From Laburnicola sp. R22_1 (taxonomy: Eukaryota; Ascomycota; Dothideomycetes; Pleosporales; Didymosphaeriaceae), in the NCBI GenBank assembly GCA_014281115.1, contig JACONQ010000005.1:1240001-1304000 (forward strand): DNA of 64,000 nucleotides. The letters run 5' to 3'. This document shows, piece by piece, positions 11,064 to 20,423 of this stretch. The notes below the pieces were generated by a model. That model had not been told where the DNA came from, did no database searches, and saw nothing but the letters and a program-made list of their open reading frames with translations. Each line of letters opens with the position of its first letter. Position 1 is the stretch's first letter. Position numbers and translations under genes: made by a program.

Positions 11064-12155
11064 CTACTGTTTCTTGCCGTCCAAATCGGTGAAGAAGTTA
11101 TAGCCGAAGCTCGCACTCGAATCACTAAAGCGTAGCTTCTTGTCGATGCCATCAATCTTCTGCATATCCTCATTATCCAATTTGAAATCGCCCTCGAAGT
11201 TCTGTGCAATATTAGTGGGATGCCTCATCACACGAATGTCGAACGGTCTGTTTACCTGCTTGATTCTGTTCTCCGTCTTTGACTTCGGGATGACCGAGTG
11301 TCCCTTGGCGATGCCCCACGCCAGCGCAACCTGGGCTCCGGTCTTGCCATGCTTCTTGCCAATTTCGACCAGCACGGGATCATCCATCAATTTGCCCATG
11401 GCCTTACCCGAGTCGTAGATCTCGTTCTGATTTCCGAACGGAGAATAATGAGTTACGTGTATGCCCTTCTCCTTGTGGAACTCTTCAAAGCTCTTTTGCT
11501 GGAGCCAAGGATGCATCTCCATTTGATGCGCCGCAGGAACTACGCTCGTCTCCTTGAGCAGCCGGTCAAGTTCGGCCTTGCTGAAGTTGGAGATACCGAT
11601 TGCCTTTGTCTTTCCAGACTTGAGCACCTTCTCCATCGCCTTGTATGTGTCCACGTAATCGATGTCGGCGGTCTTGGTCTTGCCGTCGCTGTCTTTGGGG
11701 AACATCTCATCACTAGGAGCGAAGGCGCTGGGCCAATGCATGAGGAAGAGGTCAACGTAGTCGGTCTGGAGATCCTTCAGCGAGGCATCGAGTGCGCCTT
11801 CGACGTCGTCGGGGTGGTGTTTGTTGTTCCAGAGCTTCGTGGTAAGGAAGATCTGGTCGCGAGGGATGCCGGATTTCTTGATGGCGTTGCCGACAGCGGC
11901 CTCTGTACCGTACACACGAGCCGTGTCGATGTGACGATACCCAGCCTTCAGGGCCATCGTAACAGCGGGCTCTTGGGCGTCCTTATCTTGCCACGTGCCG
12001 AAGCCGAGCGATGGAATTCTGGCGCCCGTGTTCAACGAAGCGGTTGTGCCGTTGTGTGCCATTCTGACTTGTGTGCGTGGGTGCAAGTGTGCAGTTGCTT
12101 GTGTGAGGCGTGCGGCCGCGGTGCGAAGGAAGCGAGGAGCGGTGGAGGCGAGCAT
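11064..12155 (-). CDS. NADPH-dependent aldo-keto reductase (GCY1/glycerol dehydrogenase-like)
   Basis: Predicted 345-aa AKR from two exons (12155-11256 and 11201-11064) separated by a 54-nt phase-0 intron (GTAAAC...GCACAG). The intron has no stop, so an unspliced reading would add 18 residues. The AKR tetrad is visible: Asp in GYRHIDTARVYG with the catalytic Tyr, Lys in TTKLWN, and His in LMHWP. IPKS near the C-terminus is the NADPH site. A basic, Ser/Ala-rich N-terminal extension of about 31 residues precedes a second Met (MAHNGTTASL), so the first start may direct the enzyme to mitochondria and the second give a cytosolic form. Such enzymes reduce aldehydes or interconvert glycerol and dihydroxyacetone; the exact substrate is not readable. 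Confidence 0.88.
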   Translation of the reverse strand: MLASTAPRFLRTAAARLTQATAHLHPRTQVRMAHNGTTASLNTGARIPSLGFGTWQDKDAQEPAVTMALKAGYRHIDTARVYGTEAAVGNAIKKSGIPRDQIFLTTKLWNNKHHPDDVEGALDASLKDLQTDYVDLFLMHWPSAFAPSDEMFPKDSDGKTKTADIDYVDTYKAMEKVLKSGKTKAIGISNFSKAELDRLLKETSVVPAAHQMEMHPWLQQKSFEEFHKEKGIHVTHYSPFGNQNEIYDSGKAMGKLMDDPVLVEIGKKHGKTGAQVALAWGIAKGHSVIPKSKTENRIKQVNRPFDIRVMRHPTNIAQNFEGDFKLDNEDMQKIDGIDKKLRFSDSSASFGYNFFTDLDGKKQ

Positions 12156-12201
12156 TTTGTATTACAGAACGCCGGTGCCGGCGTAGTTTTGTATTACAGA
12201 A
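12155..12201. repeat. 15-bp direct repeat bracketing a GC hairpin next to the AKR start
   Basis: TTTTGTATTACAGAA occurs at 12155-12169 and again at 12187-12201. Between them lies ACGCCGGTGCCGGCGT (12169-12184), a near-perfect hairpin. The unit lies directly in front of the AKR start codon, so it would be in its 5' leader. It may be a local duplication; no function is claimed. Confidence 0.7.
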
Positions 12202-12390
12202 TGTTGGCGTAATTCGTGCCATGTCGTCCTCATACGAATCCATGACGTAGCGATCTAGTAGAGCACCGTCTCGGGGGGTGCTCCGTGCGAGAAGATGAAG
12301 ATGTTCGTATATGAACTGTAGTAGCATGAAAAGAACAAGCTCCCGTTTACGCACTTATTTTTCCGGGCCTTTGGTCGAAGTTGCGGAGCT

Positions 12391-12429
12391 GTGGAAGACG
12401 TGGAAGACGTGGAAGACGTGGAAGACGTG
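12391..12429. repeat. Minisatellite (GTGGAAGAC)x4
   Basis: Four perfect tandem copies of the 9-mer GTGGAAGAC (12391-12426) followed by a partial copy. It lies in the 490-bp divergent region between the AKR and NUDIX genes. Just downstream, at about 12430-12460, are imperfect copies of GGTTCCA. A candidate length-variable locus. Confidence 0.85.
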
Positions 12430-12645
12430 TATAGGTTCCAAGGTTCCAGTTCCAAGGTTCGCGGGGTATCACGTGACTATGTGTAAGTGCCAAGGCCCTA
12501 AAATTTTCGAGCCCACACTGGTGCGCTCCACTAGGCGTAGCTCCAAACCACCCTGCACCCGCACCCTGCACGGCACCACAACAATCGGCTTCCAGCCCTG
12601 CAGCTCCTCAACCTCTCCGGCCTGTCCTCCCCTTCTGGGCGCACC

Positions 12646-13650
12646 ATGGCTGCAAGCACGGCTCAAACGCTGGCTCTCAGCTCAGAAAATTTCGTAGAGA
12701 GTTGCGGGGCCATTCTCTTTGACCTCTCCAACTCCTCCGACATCAAAGTCTGTCTGGTACAACACAACAAATGCGGTGAATGGCATTTCGCGAAAGGTCG
12801 CCGCAACCAAGGTGAAGCCCGCACAGATGCTGCCACCCGCGAAGTCATGGAGGAGACGGGTTTTCGCTGCCGTCTGTTGCCTGTCATCATGCCGACACGA
12901 GCGACACCACTCGATGCGGATGCAGACATGTCCGATAAAGCGCACGTGTACAAGGACCTCACAGAGCCTTTCATGTGTCATATTCGGAAGCTCAAACATG
13001 GGCAAGGCACCAAGATGATCTGGTGGTATATCGCTGTCCTAGAAGAGGATGGCGACGCAGGCAAATTGCCTGGTGAAGCAAAGTGGAAGCCTGTGTTCAT
13101 GCCGTGGCATGAAGCGCTCAATACGCTTACGTATGAGAACGATCGCGCCGTGTTGCGTAAAGCCCTGGATCTTCTACAAGATACCTTTCCCTCGGAGTTG
13201 ACGTTGACTGTGGACCTTGTTGGAGCCAACCAAAACACACAAGGCTCAGATGATAACCCGGATGCAGTAGCGGCACAGAAATCGTTGCCTCCCTGGCAAT
13301 CAGCTACCAAGAAGGCGGTCAAACTCCAGAAGGCCATACAGAAAGGCGTCGTTTTCAGGAAACAAAAGGGTGGCAAGGAGCACCAGCATGGATCCGACAC
13401 AGTTGCTAACAGAAAGGAGACACACAGGCAATATCGCAACGCCAAGAAAAGTGCCAGGCGGGCAGAGCGAAAGGCGGCTGACACGGAAGCAACTGGTATG
13501 CAGAAATCTCTGAAACATAAAAGCCGAAAGCTAACAGGATTCAGAGTTTTGAAGAGGCCGCCGCGATCTCGTGCAGGGAAATGTGGTTGGCGGCTAAGAC
13601 AGAAGCAACTGGTATGCAAAAATCCCAGAAGCATGAAAGCCGAAAGCTAA
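12646..13650 (+). CDS. NUDIX hydrolase with lysine-rich C-terminal tail
   Basis: Intronless 334-aa protein. The NUDIX box GX5EX7REVXEEXGF is complete, starting at GRRNQGEA (about residue 51) and ending with REVMEETGF, so magnesium-dependent pyrophosphohydrolase activity on nucleoside or inositol diphosphates is likely. The fold extends to about residue 190. The rest is a basic, Gln/Lys/Arg-rich tail of the kind seen in fungal paralogues. The last about 60 residues are encoded in a 116-bp tandem duplication; because 116 is not a multiple of three, the second copy is read in another frame and stops at 13650. Without the second copy the same frame would end a few codons after the repeat. It is divergent from the AKR gene. 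Confidence 0.82.
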   Translation: MAASTAQTLALSSENFVESCGAILFDLSNSSDIKVCLVQHNKCGEWHFAKGRRNQGEARTDAATREVMEETGFRCRLLPVIMPTRATPLDADADMSDKAHVYKDLTEPFMCHIRKLKHGQGTKMIWWYIAVLEEDGDAGKLPGEAKWKPVFMPWHEALNTLTYENDRAVLRKALDLLQDTFPSELTLTVDLVGANQNTQGSDDNPDAVAAQKSLPPWQSATKKAVKLQKAIQKGVVFRKQKGGKEHQHGSDTVANRKETHRQYRNAKKSARRAERKAADTEATGMQKSLKHKSRKLTGFRVLKRPPRSRAGKCGWRLRQKQLVCKNPRSMKAES

Positions 13651-13705
13651 CAGGATCTCGAGTTTTAAAGAGGCCGCCACGATCTCATGCAGGGAAATGT
13701 GGTTC
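13474..13705 (+). repeat. 116-bp tandem duplication at the NUDIX 3' end
   Basis: Copy 1 (13474-13589) and copy 2 (13590-13705) begin GCGGCT and share long blocks such as AGCCGAAAGCTAACAGGAT and GCAGGGAAATGTGGTT, with scattered substitutions and a small indel. The divergence shows the duplication is not brand new. It changes the C-terminus of the NUDIX protein. Confidence 0.88.
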
Positions 13706-13985
13706 AGAGTGTAGCGGCCAGGAATAGCGGTGCCAAAATTGCAACCGCGAAGCAAGATCTCAATGCGGTCGGGAGCCTTGAAACTCGTCACAGTCGGGAA
13801 CACTGGGAAGCCAGCAAGGAGGGAGCGGCAACAACAACAATGGTCACAGACAACTCGATTATGAGAGAAGGTTCATTGCCGCCGCCAGTGATTGATCCTT
13901 AGTTACTCGAAACCCTTCACGATGCTTTGATTGAAGGATTTGCTCACTTCTACAACGAAGGCACTCTACCCAATTAGGAATATAA

Positions 13986-14829
13986 CTAGTCTTCCTTGGC
14001 CAACCACTGTTTAGACGCCTCATAGATCTTTGGGAATGCGGGATCAAGATCTAGATATCTCTGGAAGAGACTCTCATCACAGCGCTCCATGAACTTCAGC
14101 ACCGTCACGAATATCACATCGGCATACGAAACTGTCGCTGATTAGCAAGACCCTCCCAGCCTCACCACATCACATGACCAAACTCACCTGTGTTGCCCAA
14201 GAAGAACGGGCCCTCCTTTTCCCTCAATAGATCGCCAATCTTCTTCAGTCGCCTTCTCTCTCTCCAATTGGTCCAGGGGCATCCCAAACGCCTCCTCCCG
14301 CGCCAGGTGAAAGTAATCAGCCGACACTTTGTTTAGTAGATTACGCGGAACCTTGAGCAAAAGATGGGGACCAAGGTGCTTTAGCGGTCGAATATCCCGG
14401 ATTTTGGCTACGATGGGGTCGTCCAGATGGAGAGATGGCGTCGGGTAGCGCTTCTCGAGCTCTTGCGCAATCTTCCAGGAGTCCATGGAGTAGGTCCCGT
14501 CTGTATAGCGGATGGCGGGGCTAGTGTAGTCTGTGGAATAACCTGGCTCATTGGGGTCGTTCGGGGGGGAGGCCGCTGCAGAGGGATTAGAGGATGTTTA
14601 TATGAAGGTGGCGAGCACGCACAAGCTTTTGAGGGTTGGGGCGAGGTCGGGATATTCGACCCATTCCGTTTTGTAGTCAATGCCCTTCAAGTTCAGCACC
14701 ATACGGGCTGTGATCGTCAGCCGAGCCTTCGTCTGTTCAGGTACAACACGTACTCTTCCAGGGATTGAACGACCATCCTTTGGTAGGCGGCCTACTCGGG
14801 AGGTCGTAGAGGATGACTTGCTGCGACAT
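13986..14829 (-). pseudogene. Glutathione S-transferase, frameshifted
   Basis: Four exons are recognisable (14829-14754, 14707-14623, 14575-14188, 14131-13986), with introns of 46, 47 and 56 nt. The N-terminal thioredoxin-like domain reads SFNPWKT then RMVLNLKGIDYKTEWVEYPD, typical of fungal GSTs, and the C-terminal helical domain ends SLFQRYLDLDPAFPKIYEAS. Exon 3 does not keep one frame. A run of seven C at its start gives one base too many for the expected GLPPND, and a second shift lies in a GA-rich stretch near 14240-14280, between PLDQLEREK and LKKIGDLLREKEGP. The splice sites are intact. Either a young pseudogene or homopolymer/microsatellite sequence errors. Confidence 0.72.
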
Positions 14830-16369
14830 GGCTCTGGTTGCAAAGAGTGGATGAGAAAGGCACTTCGTCATGGAGGTGTGAACATACATATAGGGCGTGT
14901 GGCTTGGCACCATTTGTCATCATATCTCAACTGAGACTTACCGACATCTGGATGATCTTGTCGCGGACCTAACCAATTTGTACCGCTATCATCCGACAAG
15001 ATTGCAAAATATTGGTGCTGACAAAAGCTTCTCGGACGAAAAATCACGCAGTAATTGTTGGATCTGACCTCGGGAGTGCTTCGTGCGACACTAGCTTACG
15101 TCGGAATAATCACACTGCAGCACCATACATCGCTTGAAGACCAATGCGAACAGCACTCTGTCCCAGATTAGATGGACGTCGTTGAAATGATGGTGTAAGC
15201 TTTTAAGCACTCATGAACAGGCGGTATACCGTGTAAATAGAACGCCTAGGGTTTGAAAGGATGCACGCAAAGGGTTCGACTTGGGAGGTGGATGCTCACG
15301 TCAACGAGAACGCGTGCTGTTGCTTGAATATTTACCCTCTAGTATGTGCGCTATGCAGAGTGCAGGTACAAGGCTAGTTTACGGTTATATGGTGCTCAGT
15401 TTGACATGCTTTAGCCCAACGTCTATGCATTATGGCCTGGTTTGCTCTCTAATAGAATGAATTTTTAAAGCGCACTAGGGTTATTTTTGTCAGGCAGTCA
15501 AACTCACGGTCTCTACCGTTCTATTCGTGTTGTTTAACTTTGGGGCCACCAAACTTTTAACTATAAGCTAATAGGTTTAACAACTCTTCCACGAGCACAC
15601 AAGCAGGATGAAACTTGAATGAAATTCGGCCTTCGTGGTGGCTACTTTAAAGATAATACACAGTAATTCGACGTTTGTCCTAGTTAGGTCCATCCACTAG
15701 CTCCGATGCGTAGATTGCATCTACGATTGTATCTGTTTCACGATCTTCAGGCTCTTTTTCAATTAAGTAGCTGCTCGAAGTCATTCTGATTTTCTTTTAC
15801 CTTCAGCAGACTTTAGCGTCGAAATAAGTGATATTGGATAAGTGTGACGATTAACATGTTACCTAGGGAGTTGGTGAGGAGTTGGGCGGGGCCTTTTTTT
15901 TTCGGGCGATATGTGACTCGCAACGAGCCGAACCAGAGTTCAACACAGCTATAATTCTATCACATGCAACACTATCTTATACTTTGCCGATGAGGGGAGC
16001 CGTAGATCGCAATATTGAAAAGGCAGTGTGCGCTGGCATGCCTCCAACAGACACCCACGATTCCTTGCCATTGAGGATCCAAATGAACGGGTCGATGATT
16101 GTACAGGTCAAAGACTCTTCACAAAATACATTGAGTATACTGTCAAAGTTGCAAAGGTAGCTGTCAGTGACGTTGAGGTGAGGGGCAAATGCCCGTGCGT
16201 TCAGGGTAGGTAGCCATCACGGTACTGAACCACCACAGCGTACAAAAGCCACATCATCAATTTTTCTCCGCCGGACACCACTCTTCAGACTCTACCGACA
16301 CCTTTTCTTGTCAGCCAAAAGCCGATACTTTCTCTACTACAACCAAATCACGAAACCGAACAAGTCACC
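14830..16369. other. Gene-free spacer
   Basis: About 1.5 kb of mixed composition with only short frames and many stops in all frames. A T-run lies at 15894-15901. The last about 150 bp probably form the RPS29 promoter and leader. No domain, RNA gene or transposon end seen. Confidence 0.5.
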
Positions 16370-16693
16370 ATGTCCCACAATACGGTCTGGTACTCGCGCC
16401 CGCGTACTTACGGCAAGGGTTCTCGCAACTGGTAGGTCATAGTCCTCGTCCTCGCCTTTGAATCTCAAGACATGAGTCGTACATTGATTGCGTGGGATGC
16501 TGATAATGAGCGTGCGCAGCGTCGTCACTGGCGAGAAGAAGCACGCCGGTATTATCCGCAAGTACGGACTCAACATGAGTCGTCAGGCGTTCCGGGAGAA
16601 GGCTGCGGACATCGGTTTCGTAAAGGTATGTGGGGGCCGAGATGAAGGCCAATCGTGTTGAAGACAAGTGCTGATTTCGGACAGTATCGTTGA
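16370..16693 (+). CDS. RPS29: 40S ribosomal protein uS14 (RPS29), atypical zinc site
   Basis: Three exons (16370-16431, 16520-16625, 16685-16693) encode a protein of about 58 residues of the small ribosomal subunit. Exon 1 gives [20 protein letters not shown], exon 2 gives [18 protein letters not shown] and DIGFVK, and exon 3 adds YR and the stop. The first intron is phase 2, so the TG|C junction makes a cysteine at position 21. The acceptor could also lie 9 bp earlier (16511), adding three residues. Eukaryotic uS14 normally has a CxxC...CxxC zinc ribbon; here the second cysteine is absent and the second pair is replaced by Ser and Ala (MSRQAF). A long minus-strand frame over this gene is a shadow. 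Confidence 0.85.
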
Positions 16694-19600
16694 AGGAATG
16701 GTCGAGTGACAGAAGCTTTACGAGTGGAAAGCTGGCAGGGAATGCGATGTGATCAATACACGACTCGAGATCTTCTGGAGAGGAAGCAGCATGAATATCT
16801 GCCGGTCCGTGAATCACGGTGGCTGCTACTAGCCGAATAATGGAAACATAACCTCCATACCCTTGCTTCCTGTGTACATGAGTTTATGCAACGTGAATTT
16901 ATATGTTACGGCATCGGCGGTCATACCCTTGATAAGTCTACCATGAGTGTAGATGAACAACGTTAGGAACTATGTCTTATGTGGAATCTCCAATAAAAAG
17001 ACCGAACGTACTCAAAACTTTAATCCCGAAACAGAACGTAAAATATAGGTCGGCCACCGGCTTTTTTATCGACTCGATAACTTGGCACATGTGGTGTGGC
17101 TGCTCCATGCCCAAGAAACTTCGACTCAATTGTTCGTCGATACTACCCACTATCACCCGTTTGAACAGTGGCGAGACCGGAAATTCTAGCTCATAGCATA
17201 TATCTAGAATTGCTACCTCCTGCATGCCGAGGCAAAGCCCTAGAAGATCACGTTTTGCATGATGAAGATATAAAATCACACCCCTTGCCTGGCATTTTCT
17301 TTTTCACACTTCCCACACTGCTCGACTAAAACGTACAATAAAGACAAACATGTGTACCCAGCCACCAGAAATGAGTAAATTCGAACATGTGGCCTACGCC
17401 TGGGCTGGCTCAAACACATTCAGGAAGGCCTGATGGAACAAGAAGGACAGCACTAAATGTGCGCCATCTGGGAAAAGAGTCTCGAGAAGAAAGCAATCAA
17501 ATTACATGAAATGTTCCACCTTGCTGGAACTCATACGTCTACTCTCCGTGAGCGGGGCACTATACGCCTAGAGTATCAAATCCTCGACAAGATATATCTA
17601 TGTGCGCGGTTTGCGAGGGGTCTGGATATCCGAATTACTATTTCTCAAAACTTCAAAAAGAAGTTCCATGTCGCTGTGGAACATACGGCGTTACTCGAAC
17701 TCTAACACCATAAACCTAAACGTCTTGGATCTATGTTCCTATGGAGTTTTCGTTGCTTGAGTTAAATCCTTCGAACAACGCCTTTATGTGGTTGTGGAGC
17801 CTCGGATGTTAACTCAACCTGATCAAAATGTGGAGAGAGACTTGGGTTCAAGACTCACCTGATCCTTTGTTGCACAAACAATTCTGAAACACACTATACT
17901 GAAGATCTTCGTCGTGTGGAGATTCTAACCAAGGTCGAGTCCGCACCATACACAGAGAGGAGTAAAACAGGAGGCACTAAAACCCAGTACCTAGCACACA
18001 GTGGTAGTAACAAAATATACACAAAATAACAATAATTTTGTCGTTAACTTTCTGCACAGCAGCATTAACAACAGCAGTTAATAGACAGTTAGGCATAACT
18101 AAGTTACATGTCATCTCTTAACTAGTGGACCGTTAGAGAGCCGCAGTGGACCTACGCGGAGTCGCAACCGCGGGAGCAGTGTGGGCGATAGGACGCTCAA
18201 CCATAGTTCGGTCGTCGCGCTCGCGACCTGACAGCTACAGCGCAGCTATAGTTCGCCATGCGCACAGTGTATAAGTCTCTTGCGACGTCGGCGACGCCCA
18301 GTACACCAAATCTTCACTTCGACACACAACACCACGTCTTTCAAATCCAACTCTTCATCCATCATATCCGGCGACGCGACAACTACTTTCTAGCGACCCG
18401 ATATCGCGTCCGAGTCCGATACCCACGGCGACACGGCTGTCATCGAATTCGGTTGGGGCATGGACGACTGGCTGGGCAAAGTCAAGGACAATCCCTGGAG
18501 ATTCAGCGACCTTGTGGAAACACACTATACATGGCGCTTTCCGCCTTGCCGAAGTTCCAAAATGTTCCAAGAACAATTACATGTGGAGTGGACCTCGCGC
18601 TGGAAAACTCGCCTCATCTCCGTCCTTAAAGGACCCTCTCGTTCCTTCAAAATTATTGGATTCGCGGACCATGTCATGTCCCACCCCCCCGACCCCCCAA
18701 GAGATTATTTTCCAAAGTAACTCCAAATTGAGCCATGGGAGCCCTGAGAGGTGGAACTTCGAAGCATACATTTAAGATTATTGGTCCTCCTGCTAGAAAT
18801 ACATCGCGCAATATCCTATATGGTGAGATTTCTTCTCTTAAAACGCCGCAATGACTGATGTATGGAGCATCAACGATACCTAAAAAACTAGTATCGATGT
18901 CATACGTCGTGGTGGAAGTCTTGCTTTTTCTTTTGTAGTCAGGAAAGCATCTTCGCTTTCGCGTATGGAGGAACTTGCTATGCAAAAAAGCACATACTTC
19001 GACAAATGGAGAACTCTGCTCTTCCAAGACATACAGTATAAACAATTATGGGAAGCAGCACCTCGCTTGTGGCCGAGTACCGGTATAAAACCCAGAACCC
19101 CCACAACCGTCTCTTCTAATGGCACCAAAATTCTCGACCGTCCTATCAATGCACTGGGCTCGCGAAAAACATTGGATCTAATAAGAATGGCGGAAGTGGC
19201 GTCCCGATAGTCGGATACGGAATTATTTGAAAAACCAAGAACTCCTCATGATGGAACACCCCGCTTCCTCCAGAAGCACCTCGATATCTTTTTATGAGAA
19301 GGAGCGCGTCGTTCGTTGACCGGCTATATAATACTGATCTGCGCGACACTGCCACCTCTCCACTCACACCCTTTTCGAAAGATTCACACATCATTCGGTA
19401 ATGGCTGTTCTAAAATTCTCTCTACTGTTTCGCATGTGTTGGCATACCGGTAAAATATGGCGGCGGAATATGCCATGCTCTGTCGTGCCCCTGCTTGGAG
19501 AAGACAGCGCTGACTAAAAAATGCGAGACATTCTCTACATGTCTGTGCAGTGTGCTCCCCTGCCTAAACAATGGAAGAAAGATTATGTGCCAACAACCAT

Positions 19601-20423
19601 GTCTGGATCGTCCTTGTTCCAAAACAAAATGCACGCAATGATGGAGAGGCAGCGTTCTTCGGACTCCGCTGTTGCCACAAACATTCCAATTCAAATGATG
19701 ATGGACGTATTTGAGGGAGGTTTCGTCCTTCCGCCCTCCACCTAGGAAGTTTGTCCTTTAAAAGTAAAGGCAACTGTTTCCATGAGACGTTCCTCTGTGT
19801 GTTCCAAGTATAGTTTAAAACAGGAAATGTTGTTCCCTCCTGGACTTCCTAGCTTCAAGTACCACATATTTGTCTGTGAAAAAAAAGACGCTTCCACAAC
19901 ACGATGCTGCCGCGCTGCCCTCGGGGAAAAAGAGACGTAGTCCAGTTCTTGTCTGTGTCTACGCTAGGCCAATCTCGATTCGAATTGTCCCTTTCCGATA
20001 CTATATGGCGGTAGAAGGGGCGAAAACCCCAGAAAGGGCATGCAATGCGTAGTCGCAAACGCCTCCTTAAAAACTGTGCTGCGTCCTGTGCAAGCGGTCA
20101 ACCTACATTGTGTAGCAATGATGACGATGCCCATCACACCCTATACGCGATTTGCACCAGAGCGACGCAATTGGCATCCGTACTGTATATTACAAGAGTG
20201 GTGTGACGACGTACCCCGTTGGCGCCTCAGTCATCATGCATGTCCGTATAAGCTCAACTCCGACCAATGTCAAACCAGGGGCCATGCAACTCCCATATAC
20301 CGACCGAACAAAACACCTTGCCATGACAAAGCGACAGTGGCTATCCTTCCATATCCTTTTACATCCTCCGTCTATGTTCCTGTTCCTTTCCCGAGCCATG
20401 GCACATCGTGGTCACATCCCCCG
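16694..20423. other. Gene desert, 3.7 kb
   Basis: Only short frames (at most 123 aa) without recognisable domains. A more AT-rich part lies at about 17970-18120. A plus-strand stretch at 18440-18640 (frames including DDWLGKVKDNPWRFSD) is somewhat protein-like but has no start-to-stop model and no family I recognise. No terminal repeats or tRNA seen. Confidence 0.45.

Noticed and set aside
11298..12212. 304-aa plus-strand frame over the aldo-keto reductase
   Set aside because: Antisense shadow of a well-supported AKR gene.
8665..14829. Secondary-metabolite cluster (P450, AKR, GST)
   Set aside because: No backbone synthase, no pathway regulator or transporter nearby, and the GST is broken; adjacency alone is not enough.
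16437..16817. 126-aa minus-strand frame over RPS29
   Set aside because: It is antisense to the three RPS29 exons and introns and has no recognisable domain.
18258..18720. Possible coding segment containing DDWLGKVKDNPWRFSD
   Set aside because: Frame opens and closes without a coherent model, and no family is recognised.
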